From positions 1 through 64,000 of the forward strand of contig NZ_BOOG01000030.1 in the NCBI RefSeq assembly GCF_016863115.1: DNA of 64,000 nucleotides. Direction: 5' to 3'. Position 1 is the stretch's first letter, and each line of letters begins with the position of its first letter. This stretch comes from Sphaerimonospora thailandensis. GTDB lineage: Bacteria > Actinomycetota > Actinomycetes > Streptosporangiales > Streptosporangiaceae. The notes beneath the pieces were generated by a model. It saw nothing but the letters and a program-made list of their open reading frames with translations. It made no database searches and was not told where the DNA came from. This document shows, piece after piece, positions 51,687 to 61,237 of this stretch. A program made the position numbers and the translations under genes.

Positions 51687-51974
51687 ATGCGGTACAAGGT
51701 GATGTTCGCCGCCGGGCTGGCCATCGGTTACGTACTGGGCACCCGGGCCGGCCGGGAGCGCTACGAACAGATCAAGCGCCTGGCGCAGCGGGTGGCGGAC
51801 AGCCCGACCGTGCAGGAGGCGGCCGGATTGGTGGGGGCCCAGGCATCGAAGTTGATGGACCGGGTGCCGTTCCTGCGGAGGCAGGAGCCATGGGAGACCG
51901 AGCGGGTGGGCGTGGCGACGGGCTGGCCCGACACCGCGGCCGGACGCACGACCGGAGCCGACCGGACCACCTGA
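51687..51974 (+). CDS. YtxH-like small membrane protein
   Basis: 95 residues; GGAGGTGGAGG directly precedes the ATG. A short N-terminal hydrophobic segment (VMFAAGLAIGYVLGTRAG) carries the YtxH GY-x-LGTRAG signature, followed by an amphipathic helix (RERYEQIKRLAQRVADSPTV). The tail is hydrophilic. General-stress-type small membrane protein of unknown mechanism. Confidence 0.85.
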   Translation: MRYKVMFAAGLAIGYVLGTRAGRERYEQIKRLAQRVADSPTVQEAAGLVGAQASKLMDRVPFLRRQEPWETERVGVATGWPDTAAGRTTGADRTT

Positions 51975-52033
51975 CCCCGCTGACGACCTCACCCGTCAGA
52001 CCACCCGGCATCCCCCGGCGCCCCCACCGGCGA

Positions 52034-52510
52034 TCAGACCCCGAGGCTGCGCCGCATTTCCTCCAGGGCCTGTTCGGCCAGCGCGCGCAGTCCGGGATCC
52101 TCCGGGTCCAGGCCGGGGTCGAAGATGAACTCCCAGCGCGGCGTGTCGTACCCGGGGACCCGGCGGGCGACGAGACGCACTCCCCCGCCCGGCTCGAGGG
52201 GAACGCGGCGGCTCGCCACGATCGTCGCGGTCACCCGTTCGCGGATCGTCTCGGGCAGCAGGCCCGGCTCGGGCAGCCGCACCGTGTGCACCGCCCCATC
52301 GGTCATCGTGACCGTCAGACCTTCTTCGTCCCAGACCGCCCGGTCCATGAGATGCCAGGGCAGGCGCAGGCCTCCCGGCAGGTGCAGTGCGTGGGTGGTG
52401 GCCACGACGTGGCCGTCGCCGGCCGCCCGGGCATGGCTGACGACCCGTTCGCCCGATTCGAGGGCCAGGGCCGTACGAACCTCGCGCGGAAGACGGCGGA
52501 AACCGAACAT
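52034..52510 (-). CDS. conserved hypothetical protein (PH-like beta-rich)
   Basis: 158 residues from the ATG at 52510 (MFGFRRLPREV); a GTG at 52519 adds three. Sequence such as ALALESGERVVSHARAAGDG, HVVATTHALHLPGGLRLPWH and WDEEGLTVTMTDGAVHTVRL suggests a beta-rich, bacterial PH-like domain. A C-terminal helix (DPGLRALAEQALEEMRRSLG) follows. I do not recognise a named family. It is upstream of, and on the same strand as, nothing obviously related. Confidence 0.7.
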   Translation of the reverse strand: MFGFRRLPREVRTALALESGERVVSHARAAGDGHVVATTHALHLPGGLRLPWHLMDRAVWDEEGLTVTMTDGAVHTVRLPEPGLLPETIRERVTATIVASRRVPLEPGGGVRLVARRVPGYDTPRWEFIFDPGLDPEDPGLRALAEQALEEMRRSLGV

Positions 52511-52602
52511 GGAGGGCACCGGACCAGGCTAACGGGGGCCTGGCCCGTGCCGCACTCCGGCGTCGTTCCCGGTGGCCGGTCCGGATCGTCTGTTCGAGCT
52601 CG

Positions 52603-53742
<1,140 letters not shown>

Positions 53743-53901
53743 CGATGCACCCACGCAACACAGTGTGCGGTATAGGCACAGGAAAATGGCAGGCCTATTT
53801 TTGTCACTCAAGGTAAGGCCGTCAACAATATCGAATCGAGATCAAAAATACGTTTGACGGCGAAGAGATCTGGAAATGGTCACTAATTCCGGCTTGGCCG
53901 C

Positions 53902-55818
53902 TCACGCCCCAGCGGCACGGTCTCGCAACACCCGTCGCTGCTGTTCGAGGGCGACGAGTTCCCCGAAGAGGCGGTTGTACTCCTGCTGCTCCTCGACGGG
54001 GTTGAGCCGCTGCAGCCGCGACTTCACCTGGGTGACCGCCCGGCCGACCGCGATCTCCTGGAGCTTCGCCAGCACGGCGGCGCCGTACCGCTCCTCGACG
54101 CTCACGTCGGCCCGCAGCGCCTCGACCGCGAACCGGGTGACCAGCGCGGCCAGGTCGGCCTCGGCTCCGGAGCCGGACGCGGCGTGGGCGAGGAGATGAT
54201 CGACCCACTCCCGGCCGCCCGGCCCGCCGGCGACGGTCCCCCCGGCGGCGATGATGAGCCCGTGCAGCGCGACGTGCTCGGGCAGCGTGAAGGTGTCCGG
54301 CCCGAGCGCGTCGAACTCGGGACCGAGGAGGGCCGGCCGCTGCACGGCGAGCTTGAGCGCCTCGACCTCCAGCCGAACGTCCGGTTCCCGCATCCCGGCC
54401 TCCGGACCCCCCCGCGCCTGCGCGGCCGTCTGCCCGGCCGTGCCGCCCGAGGATCGTCCGGCGTACCGTCCGGCGGTGCGTTCCGCCGTACGGCCGGCCA
54501 CCTGCTGAATGCGCTGGATGACGAAGCGCTCGTCCATGAACCCGAGCCAGCGGTCGAGGTCGACCACGTAGGTCTTCCGCAGGCCCGGGTCCTTGATGGA
54601 CGCCACGATCGGAGCGGCCGCGTCCAACGCGCCCAGTCGCCCCTCGTTGGTGTTCAGGTCGTACTGCGCGAGCACGCTGCGGATCGCGAAGGCGAACAGC
54701 GGCTCCCGGCGGGCGATGAGATCGCGCACCGCGGCGTCGCCCTGCTCGACCCGCAGATCGCATGGGTCGAGGCCGTCGGGCTGGACGGCGACGAACGTCT
54801 GCGTGACGAACTTCTGCTCGTCCTGGAACGCCCGCAGGGCGGCCTTCTGCCCGGCCGAGTCGCCGTCGAACGTGAAGATCACCTCACCGCGGAACTCGGC
54901 CTGGTCCAGCAGCAGCCGCCGCAGGACCTTGATGTGCTCCTCGCCGAACGAGGTGCCGCAGGTGGCGACCGCCGTGGGCACCCCGGCCAGATGGCAGGCC
55001 ATCACGTCGGTGTAGCCCTCGACGATGACCGCCTGGGAACGCCGGGCGATCTCCCGCTTGGCCAGGTCGACGCCGTACAGCACCGAGCTCTTGTGATAGA
55101 TCGGGCTTTCTGGCGTGTTGAGATATTTGGGGCCGTCGTCGGAGTCGAGCAGCTTGCGCGCACCGAATCCGATCACGTCGCCGGTGATGTCACGGATCGG
55201 CCAGACGAGACGACCGCGGAACCGGTCGACCGGACCCCGGCGGCCCTCCCGCGCGAGCCCACCCTTGATCAGCTCCTGCGGGGTGAACCCACGAGCCACC
55301 AGATGCCGGGTGAGCGCCTCCCACTCGGCCGGCGCGTAGCCGACCCCGAAATGCTCGGCGTCGACCCGCTCGAAGCCCCGCTCCGACAGGAAACGCCGCC
55401 CGGGAGCCGCGTCGGGTGCGGCGAGCCTGGCGGCGTAGAACTCGGCGGCGGCCCGGTGCGCCTCGATCAGGCGCAGCCGCTCCCCCTGCTCGCGGCCGGG
55501 CACATAGCCGCCCTGCTCGTACCTGAGCTGGATCCCGGCGCGCTGGGCCAGCCGCTCGACCGCCTCGGTGAACGTCAGGCTCTCGATCTTGCGGACGAAC
55601 GTGATGACGTCGCCGCCCTCGGCACAGCCGAAGCAGTAGTAGTACCCCCGGGCCGGGGTGACGTTGAACGAGGGCGACTTCTCGTCGTGGAAGGGGCACA
55701 GCCCCTTCAGGTTGCCCCCGCCCGCGTTGCGTAACTGGATGTGCTCGCCGACCACGTCGGCGATCGGCGACCGCTCCCGTACGAGCGCGATGTCCTCGTC
55801 CCTGATCCGCCCTGCCAC
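53902..55818 (-). CDS. dnaG: DNA primase
   Basis: 638 residues; makes RNA primers at the replication fork. The CHC2 zinc finger is CPFHDEKSPSFNVTPARGYYYC with CFGC. The catalytic core has the TOPRIM Glu in VIVEGYTDVMACHLAG and acids in VIFTFDGDSAGQKAALRAF. The C-terminal helicase-interaction domain begins after a repetitive Ala/Gly/Arg/Thr linker (GRTAERTAGRYAGRSSGG, about residue 460). It lies 160 bases upstream of the sigma-70 gene on the same strand. Confidence 0.97.
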   Translation of the reverse strand: MAGRIRDEDIALVRERSPIADVVGEHIQLRNAGGGNLKGLCPFHDEKSPSFNVTPARGYYYCFGCAEGGDVITFVRKIESLTFTEAVERLAQRAGIQLRYEQGGYVPGREQGERLRLIEAHRAAAEFYAARLAAPDAAPGRRFLSERGFERVDAEHFGVGYAPAEWEALTRHLVARGFTPQELIKGGLAREGRRGPVDRFRGRLVWPIRDITGDVIGFGARKLLDSDDGPKYLNTPESPIYHKSSVLYGVDLAKREIARRSQAVIVEGYTDVMACHLAGVPTAVATCGTSFGEEHIKVLRRLLLDQAEFRGEVIFTFDGDSAGQKAALRAFQDEQKFVTQTFVAVQPDGLDPCDLRVEQGDAAVRDLIARREPLFAFAIRSVLAQYDLNTNEGRLGALDAAAPIVASIKDPGLRKTYVVDLDRWLGFMDERFVIQRIQQVAGRTAERTAGRYAGRSSGGTAGQTAAQARGGPEAGMREPDVRLEVEALKLAVQRPALLGPEFDALGPDTFTLPEHVALHGLIIAAGGTVAGGPGGREWVDHLLAHAASGSGAEADLAALVTRFAVEALRADVSVEERYGAAVLAKLQEIAVGRAVTQVKSRLQRLNPVEEQQEYNRLFGELVALEQQRRVLRDRAAGA

Positions 55819-55987
55819 GCTGCGAGTCTATGGGGTGTCCCCGACACCTCGGCTGGGTGTCCGAGACGGCGCGGAACGAGCGAACATTCCGATAACGAGA
55901 AGGAAAGGACTTTCCCGAACCAGTCGTGATGAATGCGACAGTCCCCGTACAAAGGAAGGGTTCGGTAATATCGACCTGGTGGAGACC

Positions 55988-56821
55988 ATGCGATCGGGGA
56001 GAACCGCGGCACTGGTCGCCCTCGCGGGCGCCGCCTGTCTGGCCGCCGCCTGCGGCGCGCCCACCGGAGTGGCCGGGGTGAGCACGCTGCCTCCGGCATC
56101 CCCGGCGGCGGACGCCGCCATCGCCATGGCGGCGGCGGACACCTCGCCCAGGGTGGAGGCGCCGGTACGGATCCCGCCGCCCGAGCTGTCCCGGTTCACC
56201 TACACCTTCCCGGTCAAGGGTTGCGAGGTGACCTACTCGCGCAAGCTCCTGGTGCTGCCGAAGACCACGATCTGGGCCGACAGGGGATGCGCGTTCGTCT
56301 CGCCGGTCGACGGCGTGGTCCGCGAGGTCAACGCGAGCAACCGGTGGGCGCCCTCCACCGACCACGGCTGGGAGCGGGAGGGCAGGTTCGTCAGCGTGAT
56401 CGGCGACGACGGCGTGGTCTACCTCGGCGGCCACCTCGAGTCCGTCGAACCCGGCCTGGCTCCGGGCGCCCGGGTCAAGGCGGGTCAGCGCCTGGGCGCT
56501 GTCGGCAACTCCGGCAACGCCCGCGACATGGCCACCAACCTCTACTTCGCGATCTCCTGGCCGACGCCGCCGCAGTACTGGTGGATCCGACGCGGCATGG
56601 TCGAGCCCTGGCGCTACCTGGACGCCTGGGACGACGGCAACCGCACGCTGTCGCCCCGCCGGGAGGCACTGACGCTGCGCAAGCGCCTCGGCGAGTTCCC
56701 GGCCTGCACGCAACTGTGCGCGTCGAAGCCGGGCTCCCCGCCGAAGACGGAGCGCAAACCCAAGCCGCCCAGGAAGCACCGTTCCAAGGAGCCCGAGGTG
56801 GTCGTCGTCACACCGAACTGA
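55988..56821 (+). CDS. M23/LytM-fold lipoprotein lacking zinc ligands
   Basis: 277 residues from the ATG at 55988 (GGAG upstream). Lipobox LAAAC near residue 22. An extracytoplasmic LytM-like domain covers about residues 75-225: WADRGCAFVSPVDGVVREVN, VVYLGGHLESVEPGLAPGAR and VKAGQRLGAVGNSGNARDMA. Active members carry a HxxxD motif and a final HLHF; here these positions read LPKTTIWAD and NLYF, so three zinc ligands are missing. Only the GGHLES His is kept. It is therefore probably a non-catalytic regulator or wall-binding protein. The tail is Lys/Pro-rich. It is convergent with dgt (14-base overlap). Confidence 0.82.
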   Translation: MRSGRTAALVALAGAACLAAACGAPTGVAGVSTLPPASPAADAAIAMAAADTSPRVEAPVRIPPPELSRFTYTFPVKGCEVTYSRKLLVLPKTTIWADRGCAFVSPVDGVVREVNASNRWAPSTDHGWEREGRFVSVIGDDGVVYLGGHLESVEPGLAPGARVKAGQRLGAVGNSGNARDMATNLYFAISWPTPPQYWWIRRGMVEPWRYLDAWDDGNRTLSPRREALTLRKRLGEFPACTQLCASKPGSPPKTERKPKPPRKHRSKEPEVVVVTPN

Positions 56822-58100
56822 GTCCGGCCCTGGTCCCGCTCAGCCGGCGATGCCAGGCCACCGCCGAGCCGTCGGTCAGCGAGGCTATCTGGTCGACGAC
56901 CACGCGCAGCCGGGCCGCGTCGTCCCCGGCGCGCTCGAACTCCGGGCGCAGCGCGGGCACCAGCGTCTCCGGCGCGCCTCGCACGATCAGATGTCCGAGC
57001 TCGGCGATCAACTCGCGCTGCCGGGCCCGCTCCGCGTGATGGTCGGCCCGCGTGATGACGTAGTAGGCCGTGACCCCCTTGAGCACCGCGCACTCCAGCC
57101 GGGTGGTCCTCGGCACGACCAGGTCGGCGCTGTGGCGGCCCGCCTCGGGCACGGCGTGGCCGCCGTACGCCTCCCGGGTCGCGTCCTGAGCCGATCGGCA
57201 GAACCGCCCGATCAGCGAGCTGGTGAGGCGCTTGAGGGCGGCGAGGTCGGCGAGCCCGGCGTCGAACCTCCCCGGCCACAGCGGCCCGGCGACCAGCCGT
57301 GCGAAGACCTCGGCCAGCTCGTTCCGGTCGGCGTCGGGGGCGTACCATTCCCGGGTCAGGTCGCAGACGGCGAGCCGTTCCTCGGGGTCGCGCAGCGCCT
57401 CGGCCGTGACGTGCCCCGAGGTCAACGCGTCCTCCAGGTCGTGCACCGAGTAGGCCACGTCATCGGCCCAGTCCATGATCTGCGCTTCGAAGCTCGGGGT
57501 GCGGCCGGGCGCCTCCTCCCTGACCCAGCGGAAGACCGCCAGGTCATCGGGGTAGACGCAGTACGGCATGCCCTCGGCGGCGCGCGGCACGTCGGGGTCG
57601 GGGCAGCCCGGGCCGGCCCACGGATACTTGCAGACCGCGTCGAGTGTCGCCCGGGTCAGATTGAGGCCGGCGCCGCGGCCGTCCTCGGTGATGACCTTGG
57701 CCTCCAGCCGGGTGAGCAGGCGGAGGTTCTGGGCGTTCCCCTGGAATCCGCCGCATGACGCGGCCATCTCGTTCAGCGCCGTCTCGCCGTTGTGGCCGAA
57801 CGGGGGATGGCCGAGGTCGTGGGCGAGGCAGGCGGTCTCCACCAGGTCGGGATCCCGGCCGAGGAGCTTGCCCATCTCCCGCCCGATCTGGGCGCATTCG
57901 AGGGAGTGGGTCAGCCGGGTGCGCGGACTGTGCAGACCCGAGTAGTCGGCCGGGGTGACCACCTGGGTCTTCGCGGCGAGCCTGCGCAGCGAGGCACTGT
58001 GCAGCACACGGGCCCGATCCCGTTCGAAGGCGCTCCTCCCGGAGGCGCCCTGCGGTTCCGGCACCCATCGTGCCTGGTCGTGCTCGTCGTAACGGGCCAT
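56808..58100 (-). CDS. dgt: deoxyguanosinetriphosphate triphosphohydrolase-like protein
   Basis: 430 residues, HD-superfamily dNTP triphosphohydrolase. Metal site: TRLTHSLECAQIGREMGKLL (first His), ACLAHDLGHPPFGHNGE (HD) and IMDWADDVAYSVHDLEDA (Asp). It hydrolyses dGTP or dNTPs to nucleoside and triphosphate, shaping the pool used by replication. It lies upstream of dnaG in the same orientation, separated by the convergently nested M23 gene. This dgt-dnaG linkage is conserved in actinobacteria. Confidence 0.94.
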   Translation of the reverse strand: MARYDEHDQARWVPEPQGASGRSAFERDRARVLHSASLRRLAAKTQVVTPADYSGLHSPRTRLTHSLECAQIGREMGKLLGRDPDLVETACLAHDLGHPPFGHNGETALNEMAASCGGFQGNAQNLRLLTRLEAKVITEDGRGAGLNLTRATLDAVCKYPWAGPGCPDPDVPRAAEGMPYCVYPDDLAVFRWVREEAPGRTPSFEAQIMDWADDVAYSVHDLEDALTSGHVTAEALRDPEERLAVCDLTREWYAPDADRNELAEVFARLVAGPLWPGRFDAGLADLAALKRLTSSLIGRFCRSAQDATREAYGGHAVPEAGRHSADLVVPRTTRLECAVLKGVTAYYVITRADHHAERARQRELIAELGHLIVRGAPETLVPALRPEFERAGDDAARLRVVVDQIASLTDGSAVAWHRRLSGTRAGLSSV

Positions 58101-58182
58101 GCATCCTCCTTCCTCACGGCACCCCGGCGGCGGGAGAAGGAGCGTACCCGTTCACTACGACAATGAGTCCCGGCGTTTCCTC

Positions 58183-58229
58183 CCGGCATCCCCGGAACTC
58201 TCGACTCACGAGGGTTCCGGGGATGCCGG
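58183..58229 (-). terminator. long hairpin terminator of ppdK
   Basis: CCGGCATCCCCGGAAC and GTTCCGGGGATGCCGG are a perfect 16-bp stem, extended inward by TCTCG/CGAGG with one wobble. It starts 9 bases past the ppdK stop. Confidence 0.85.
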
Positions 58230-58237
58230 ACAGGAGC

Positions 58238-60874
58238 TCAGCGGCTGTCCGAGCCCTCGGTCGTCAGGGCGGCGCGGGCGGCCTCCAGGCGGGCGACCGG
58301 GATCCGGAACGGCGAGCACGACACGTAGTCGAGCCCGACCTCATGGCAGAAGTGGACCGAGTCCGGGTCGCCGCCGTGCTCGCCGCAGATGCCGAGCTTG
58401 AGGCCGGGACGGGTCCGCCTGCCCTCCTCGGCCGCGATCCGCATGAGCCGGCCGACGCCGTCCCTGTCGAGCGACTCGAACGGCGACACGCCGAACACCC
58501 CGAGATCGAGATATTTGCCGAAAAATCCGCTCTCGACGTCGTCTCTGGAGAAGCCCCAGGTCATCTGGGTGAGGTCGTTGGTGCCGAACGAGAAGAACTC
58601 GGCCGCCTCGGCGATCTGGCCGGCGGTCAGCGCGGCGCGCGGCACCTCGATCATGGTGCCGATGAGCGCGGACACGCCCGCCTCGGCGAGGATGCGCTCG
58701 GCCGACTCCCGTACGATCTCCAGCTCCTGTACGGCGCCGACCAGCGGAATCATGATCTCCGCCCGCGCGTCGGCGCTCGCCTTCATCGCTGTGGCGATCG
58801 CCCGCACCTGCATCTCGAACAGGCCGGGGATGACCAGGCCGAGCCGTACCCCGCGCAGGCCGAGCATCGGGTTCTGCTCGTGCAGCCGCTTGACGGCCTC
58901 CAGGAGCCTGCGGTCCCGATCGGTCGCCTCGTCGCCGGCCAGGGCGACCTTGACCGACAGTTCGGTGATGTCGGGCAGGAACTCGTGCAGCGGCGGATCG
59001 ATCAGCCTGATCGTGACCGCCAGGCCCTCCATCGCCTCGAACAGGCCCGTGAAGTCGGCCGTCTGCAGCGGCTCCAGCGCGTCCAGTGCGGCCTGGCACT
59101 CCTTCGGCGTCGCGGCCAGGATCAGGTCCTCGACCAGCTGCCGCCGGTCGCCGAGGAACATGTGCTCCGTACGGCACAGCCCGACGCCCTGGGCGCCGAA
59201 CCGGCGGGCGCGGGCGGCGTCCTCGGGGGTGTCGGCGTTCGCCCGTACGGCCAGGCGTCGCACCGAGTCGGCATGGGTCATGATCCGGTCCACGGAACGG
59301 ACCAGCTCCTCATCGGCCGGCCTGCCCTCGAAGTACTCCACGACCGGGGAGGCGACGACGGGGACCTCGCCCAGGTAGACCGCGCCGCTGGAGCCGTCGA
59401 TGGAGATGACGTCTCCCTCCTCGACGGTCACCCCACCGGGCGCGGTGAAGCGTCCGGCGCGGACGTCCACCTCGAGCTCCTCCGCGCCGCAGACGCAGGT
59501 CTTGCCCATGCCCCGGGCGACCACGGCCGCGTGCGAGGTCTTCCCGCCCCGCGAGGTGAGCACGCCACGGGCGGCGATCATGCCGGCGAGGTCGTCGGGG
59601 TTGGTCTCCCTGCGCACGAGGATGACGGCCTCGCCCCGGCCGGCCAGCTCGACCGCCTTCTCGGAGGTGAACACGGCCTTGCCCACGGCCGCTCCCGGCG
59701 AGGCGTTCATTCCCTTGGTCAGGCGCCGGTTGTCGGTGGCCTCGGCGAACCGGGGGAACATGAGCTGCGCCAGTTGGTGGCCGGTCACCCGCTTGACGGC
59801 CTCGTCCATGCCGATCAGGCCCTCGTCGACGAGCTGGGTGGCGATGCAGAACGCGGCGGCGGCCGTGCGTTTGCCGACCCGGGTCTGCAGCATCCACAGC
59901 TTGCCGCGCTCGATCGTGAACTCGATGTCGCACAGGTCGCGGTAGTGGCCCTCCAGCCGCGCCATGATGTCGAGGAGCTCGCGGTACGCCTCCGGGTCGA
60001 TCTTCTCGAGCTCCTGCAGGGGCACGGTGTTGCGGATGCCGGCGACGACGTCCTCGCCCTGGGCGTTCTGCAGGTAGTCGCCGTAAACGCCCTGCTGGCC
60101 CGAGCCGGGGTCGCGGGTGAAGGCGACGCCGGTGCCCGAGTCCATGCCGAGGTTGCCGAACACCATGGAGCACACGTTGACGGCCGTGCCCAAGTCGGCG
60201 GGGATGCGCTCCTGGCGGCGGTAGAGAACGGCGCGCGGCGCGTTCCAGGAGTCGAAGACCGCCCGGATCGCCAGTTCCATCTGCTCACGTGGGTCACAGG
60301 GGAAGTCGCGCCCGGTCTCGGACCGGACGATGTCCTTGTACGTCTCGACGAGCCGCTGCAGGTCGGCCGCGTCGAGATCGGTGTCCTTCCGGCCGTCCTT
60401 CAACTCGTCGATGGCGGTCTCGAAAAGCTCGCCGTCGATGCCCAGCACGGTCTTGCCGAACATCTGGATGAGCCTGCGGTAGGAGTCCCAGGCGAAACGC
60501 TCATTGCCTGACTGCTTGGCCAGCGCGAGGACCGAGCTGTCGTTCAGCCCGATGTTGAGCACGGTCTCCATCATGCCCGGCATGGAGAACTTCGCCCCGG
60601 AGCGGACGCTCACGAGCAGCGGGTCACCGGGGTCACCGAGCCGCTTGCCCATCTGGGCCTCCAACTCCGCCAGATGCGCCGAGATCTCCTCGCCGAGCCC
60701 GTCCGGCATGCCTCCGTCGCCCAGGTAGTGGCGGCAGGCCTCGGTCGTGATCGTGAAACCCGGAGGAACCGGGAGACCGAGGTTTGTCATTTCCGCCAGA
60801 TTCGCACCCTTACCGCCGAGCAGGTCCTTGAGGTCCTTGTTGCCCTCGGTGAAGTCGTAAACGTACTTGGGCAC
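58238..60874 (-). CDS. ppdK: pyruvate, phosphate dikinase
   Basis: 878 residues; interconverts pyruvate + ATP + phosphate and PEP + AMP + pyrophosphate, linking glycolytic and gluconeogenic flux. N-terminal ATP-grasp (GGKGANLAEMTNLGLPVPPG, VRSGAKFSMPGMMETVLNIG), phosphohistidine domain GGKTSHAAVVARGMGK (catalytic His), and C-terminal TIM barrel with GVGLCRTEHMF, FSFGTNDLTQMTWGFSRDD and catalytic Cys in KLGICGEHGG. AAGGAG lies 3 bases before the ATG. It is single-gene with a strong terminator. The region upstream carries GntR-like inverted repeats. Confidence 0.97.
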   Translation of the reverse strand: MPKYVYDFTEGNKDLKDLLGGKGANLAEMTNLGLPVPPGFTITTEACRHYLGDGGMPDGLGEEISAHLAELEAQMGKRLGDPGDPLLVSVRSGAKFSMPGMMETVLNIGLNDSSVLALAKQSGNERFAWDSYRRLIQMFGKTVLGIDGELFETAIDELKDGRKDTDLDAADLQRLVETYKDIVRSETGRDFPCDPREQMELAIRAVFDSWNAPRAVLYRRQERIPADLGTAVNVCSMVFGNLGMDSGTGVAFTRDPGSGQQGVYGDYLQNAQGEDVVAGIRNTVPLQELEKIDPEAYRELLDIMARLEGHYRDLCDIEFTIERGKLWMLQTRVGKRTAAAAFCIATQLVDEGLIGMDEAVKRVTGHQLAQLMFPRFAEATDNRRLTKGMNASPGAAVGKAVFTSEKAVELAGRGEAVILVRRETNPDDLAGMIAARGVLTSRGGKTSHAAVVARGMGKTCVCGAEELEVDVRAGRFTAPGGVTVEEGDVISIDGSSGAVYLGEVPVVASPVVEYFEGRPADEELVRSVDRIMTHADSVRRLAVRANADTPEDAARARRFGAQGVGLCRTEHMFLGDRRQLVEDLILAATPKECQAALDALEPLQTADFTGLFEAMEGLAVTIRLIDPPLHEFLPDITELSVKVALAGDEATDRDRRLLEAVKRLHEQNPMLGLRGVRLGLVIPGLFEMQVRAIATAMKASADARAEIMIPLVGAVQELEIVRESAERILAEAGVSALIGTMIEVPRAALTAGQIAEAAEFFSFGTNDLTQMTWGFSRDDVESGFFGKYLDLGVFGVSPFESLDRDGVGRLMRIAAEEGRRTRPGLKLGICGEHGGDPDSVHFCHEVGLDYVSCSPFRIPVARLEAARAALTTEGSDSR

Positions 60875-61057
60875 ATGAGCTCCTTCGCGACTTCAATTAA
60901 AACCTGCGGATCCACCCCGCACCGGGACTCTACCTATTAAAAGGCGCATCAAACATCACACCCGGTTAGATTAGACATATCCCCAGGTAGCAGGGCACTG
61001 CGCGGTCTAATCCAATCGAGAGATCCGGAAAGATCGATCATTTTTCACAGGAGCCAC

Positions 61058-61110
61058 ATTGGTATGAACCAATATCAACAAGAATGGTATAGACCAAAAG
61101 GTTTAGACCA
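61058..61110. promoter_or_regulatory. cluster of three GntR/DasR-like operator repeats
   Basis: ATTGGTATGAACCAAT (61058-61073), TGGTATAGACCA (61085-61096) and AGGTTTAGACCA (61099-61110). The last two closely resemble the DasR-responsive element core TGGTCTAGACCA known from Streptomyces; the first has perfect 6-bp arms. They lie about 185 bases before ppdK and 130 before the peptidase gene. A GntR/HutC-family regulator is inferred, not shown. Confidence 0.55.
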
Positions 61111-61196
61111 TTTCGCCTGATCTATAGCGAAGGATCTTCACAGTCGGCTCGCCAGTCGCCCGGTGCGCCTTCCCCATGCCGCCGCCCGCCGTACGG

Positions 61197-61233
61197 TATA
61201 AATTGGTGACCCTCTGATTACATTCGATTACAT
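61197..61233 (+). promoter_or_regulatory. promoter and direct repeat of the secreted peptidase gene
   Basis: TATAAA (61197-61202) is a good -10 with no obvious -35. Just downstream, GATTACAT occurs twice (61216-61223 and 61226-61233), a perfect 8-bp direct repeat with a 10-bp (one helical turn) period, 5 bases before the GTG. It may be an operator or affect translation. Confidence 0.5.
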
Positions 61234-61237
61234 AGGG

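Larger units (their letters stand above)
60875..61237. other. 363-base AT-richer divergent intergenic region
   Basis: It holds the promoters of ppdK (minus) and the secreted peptidase (plus), and no gene. It is markedly less GC-rich than its surroundings and contains several inverted repeats of the form GGT-(N)4-ACC plus GGTTAGATTAGAC and GGTCTAATCC half-site-like sequences at 60964-61013. Confidence 0.7.

Noticed and set aside
53818-53861. GCCGTCAA / TTGACGGC inverted repeat between dnaG and the sigma gene as a terminator
   Set aside because: The loop is about 28 bases and AT-rich. On the minus strand the left arm gives TTGACGGC, which is more likely part of the sigma-gene promoter; evidence was too weak to list either way.
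58070-60511. An 813-codon plus-strand frame opposite ppdK
   Set aside because: It lies antisense to a fully recognisable pyruvate phosphate dikinase and has only mirror composition.
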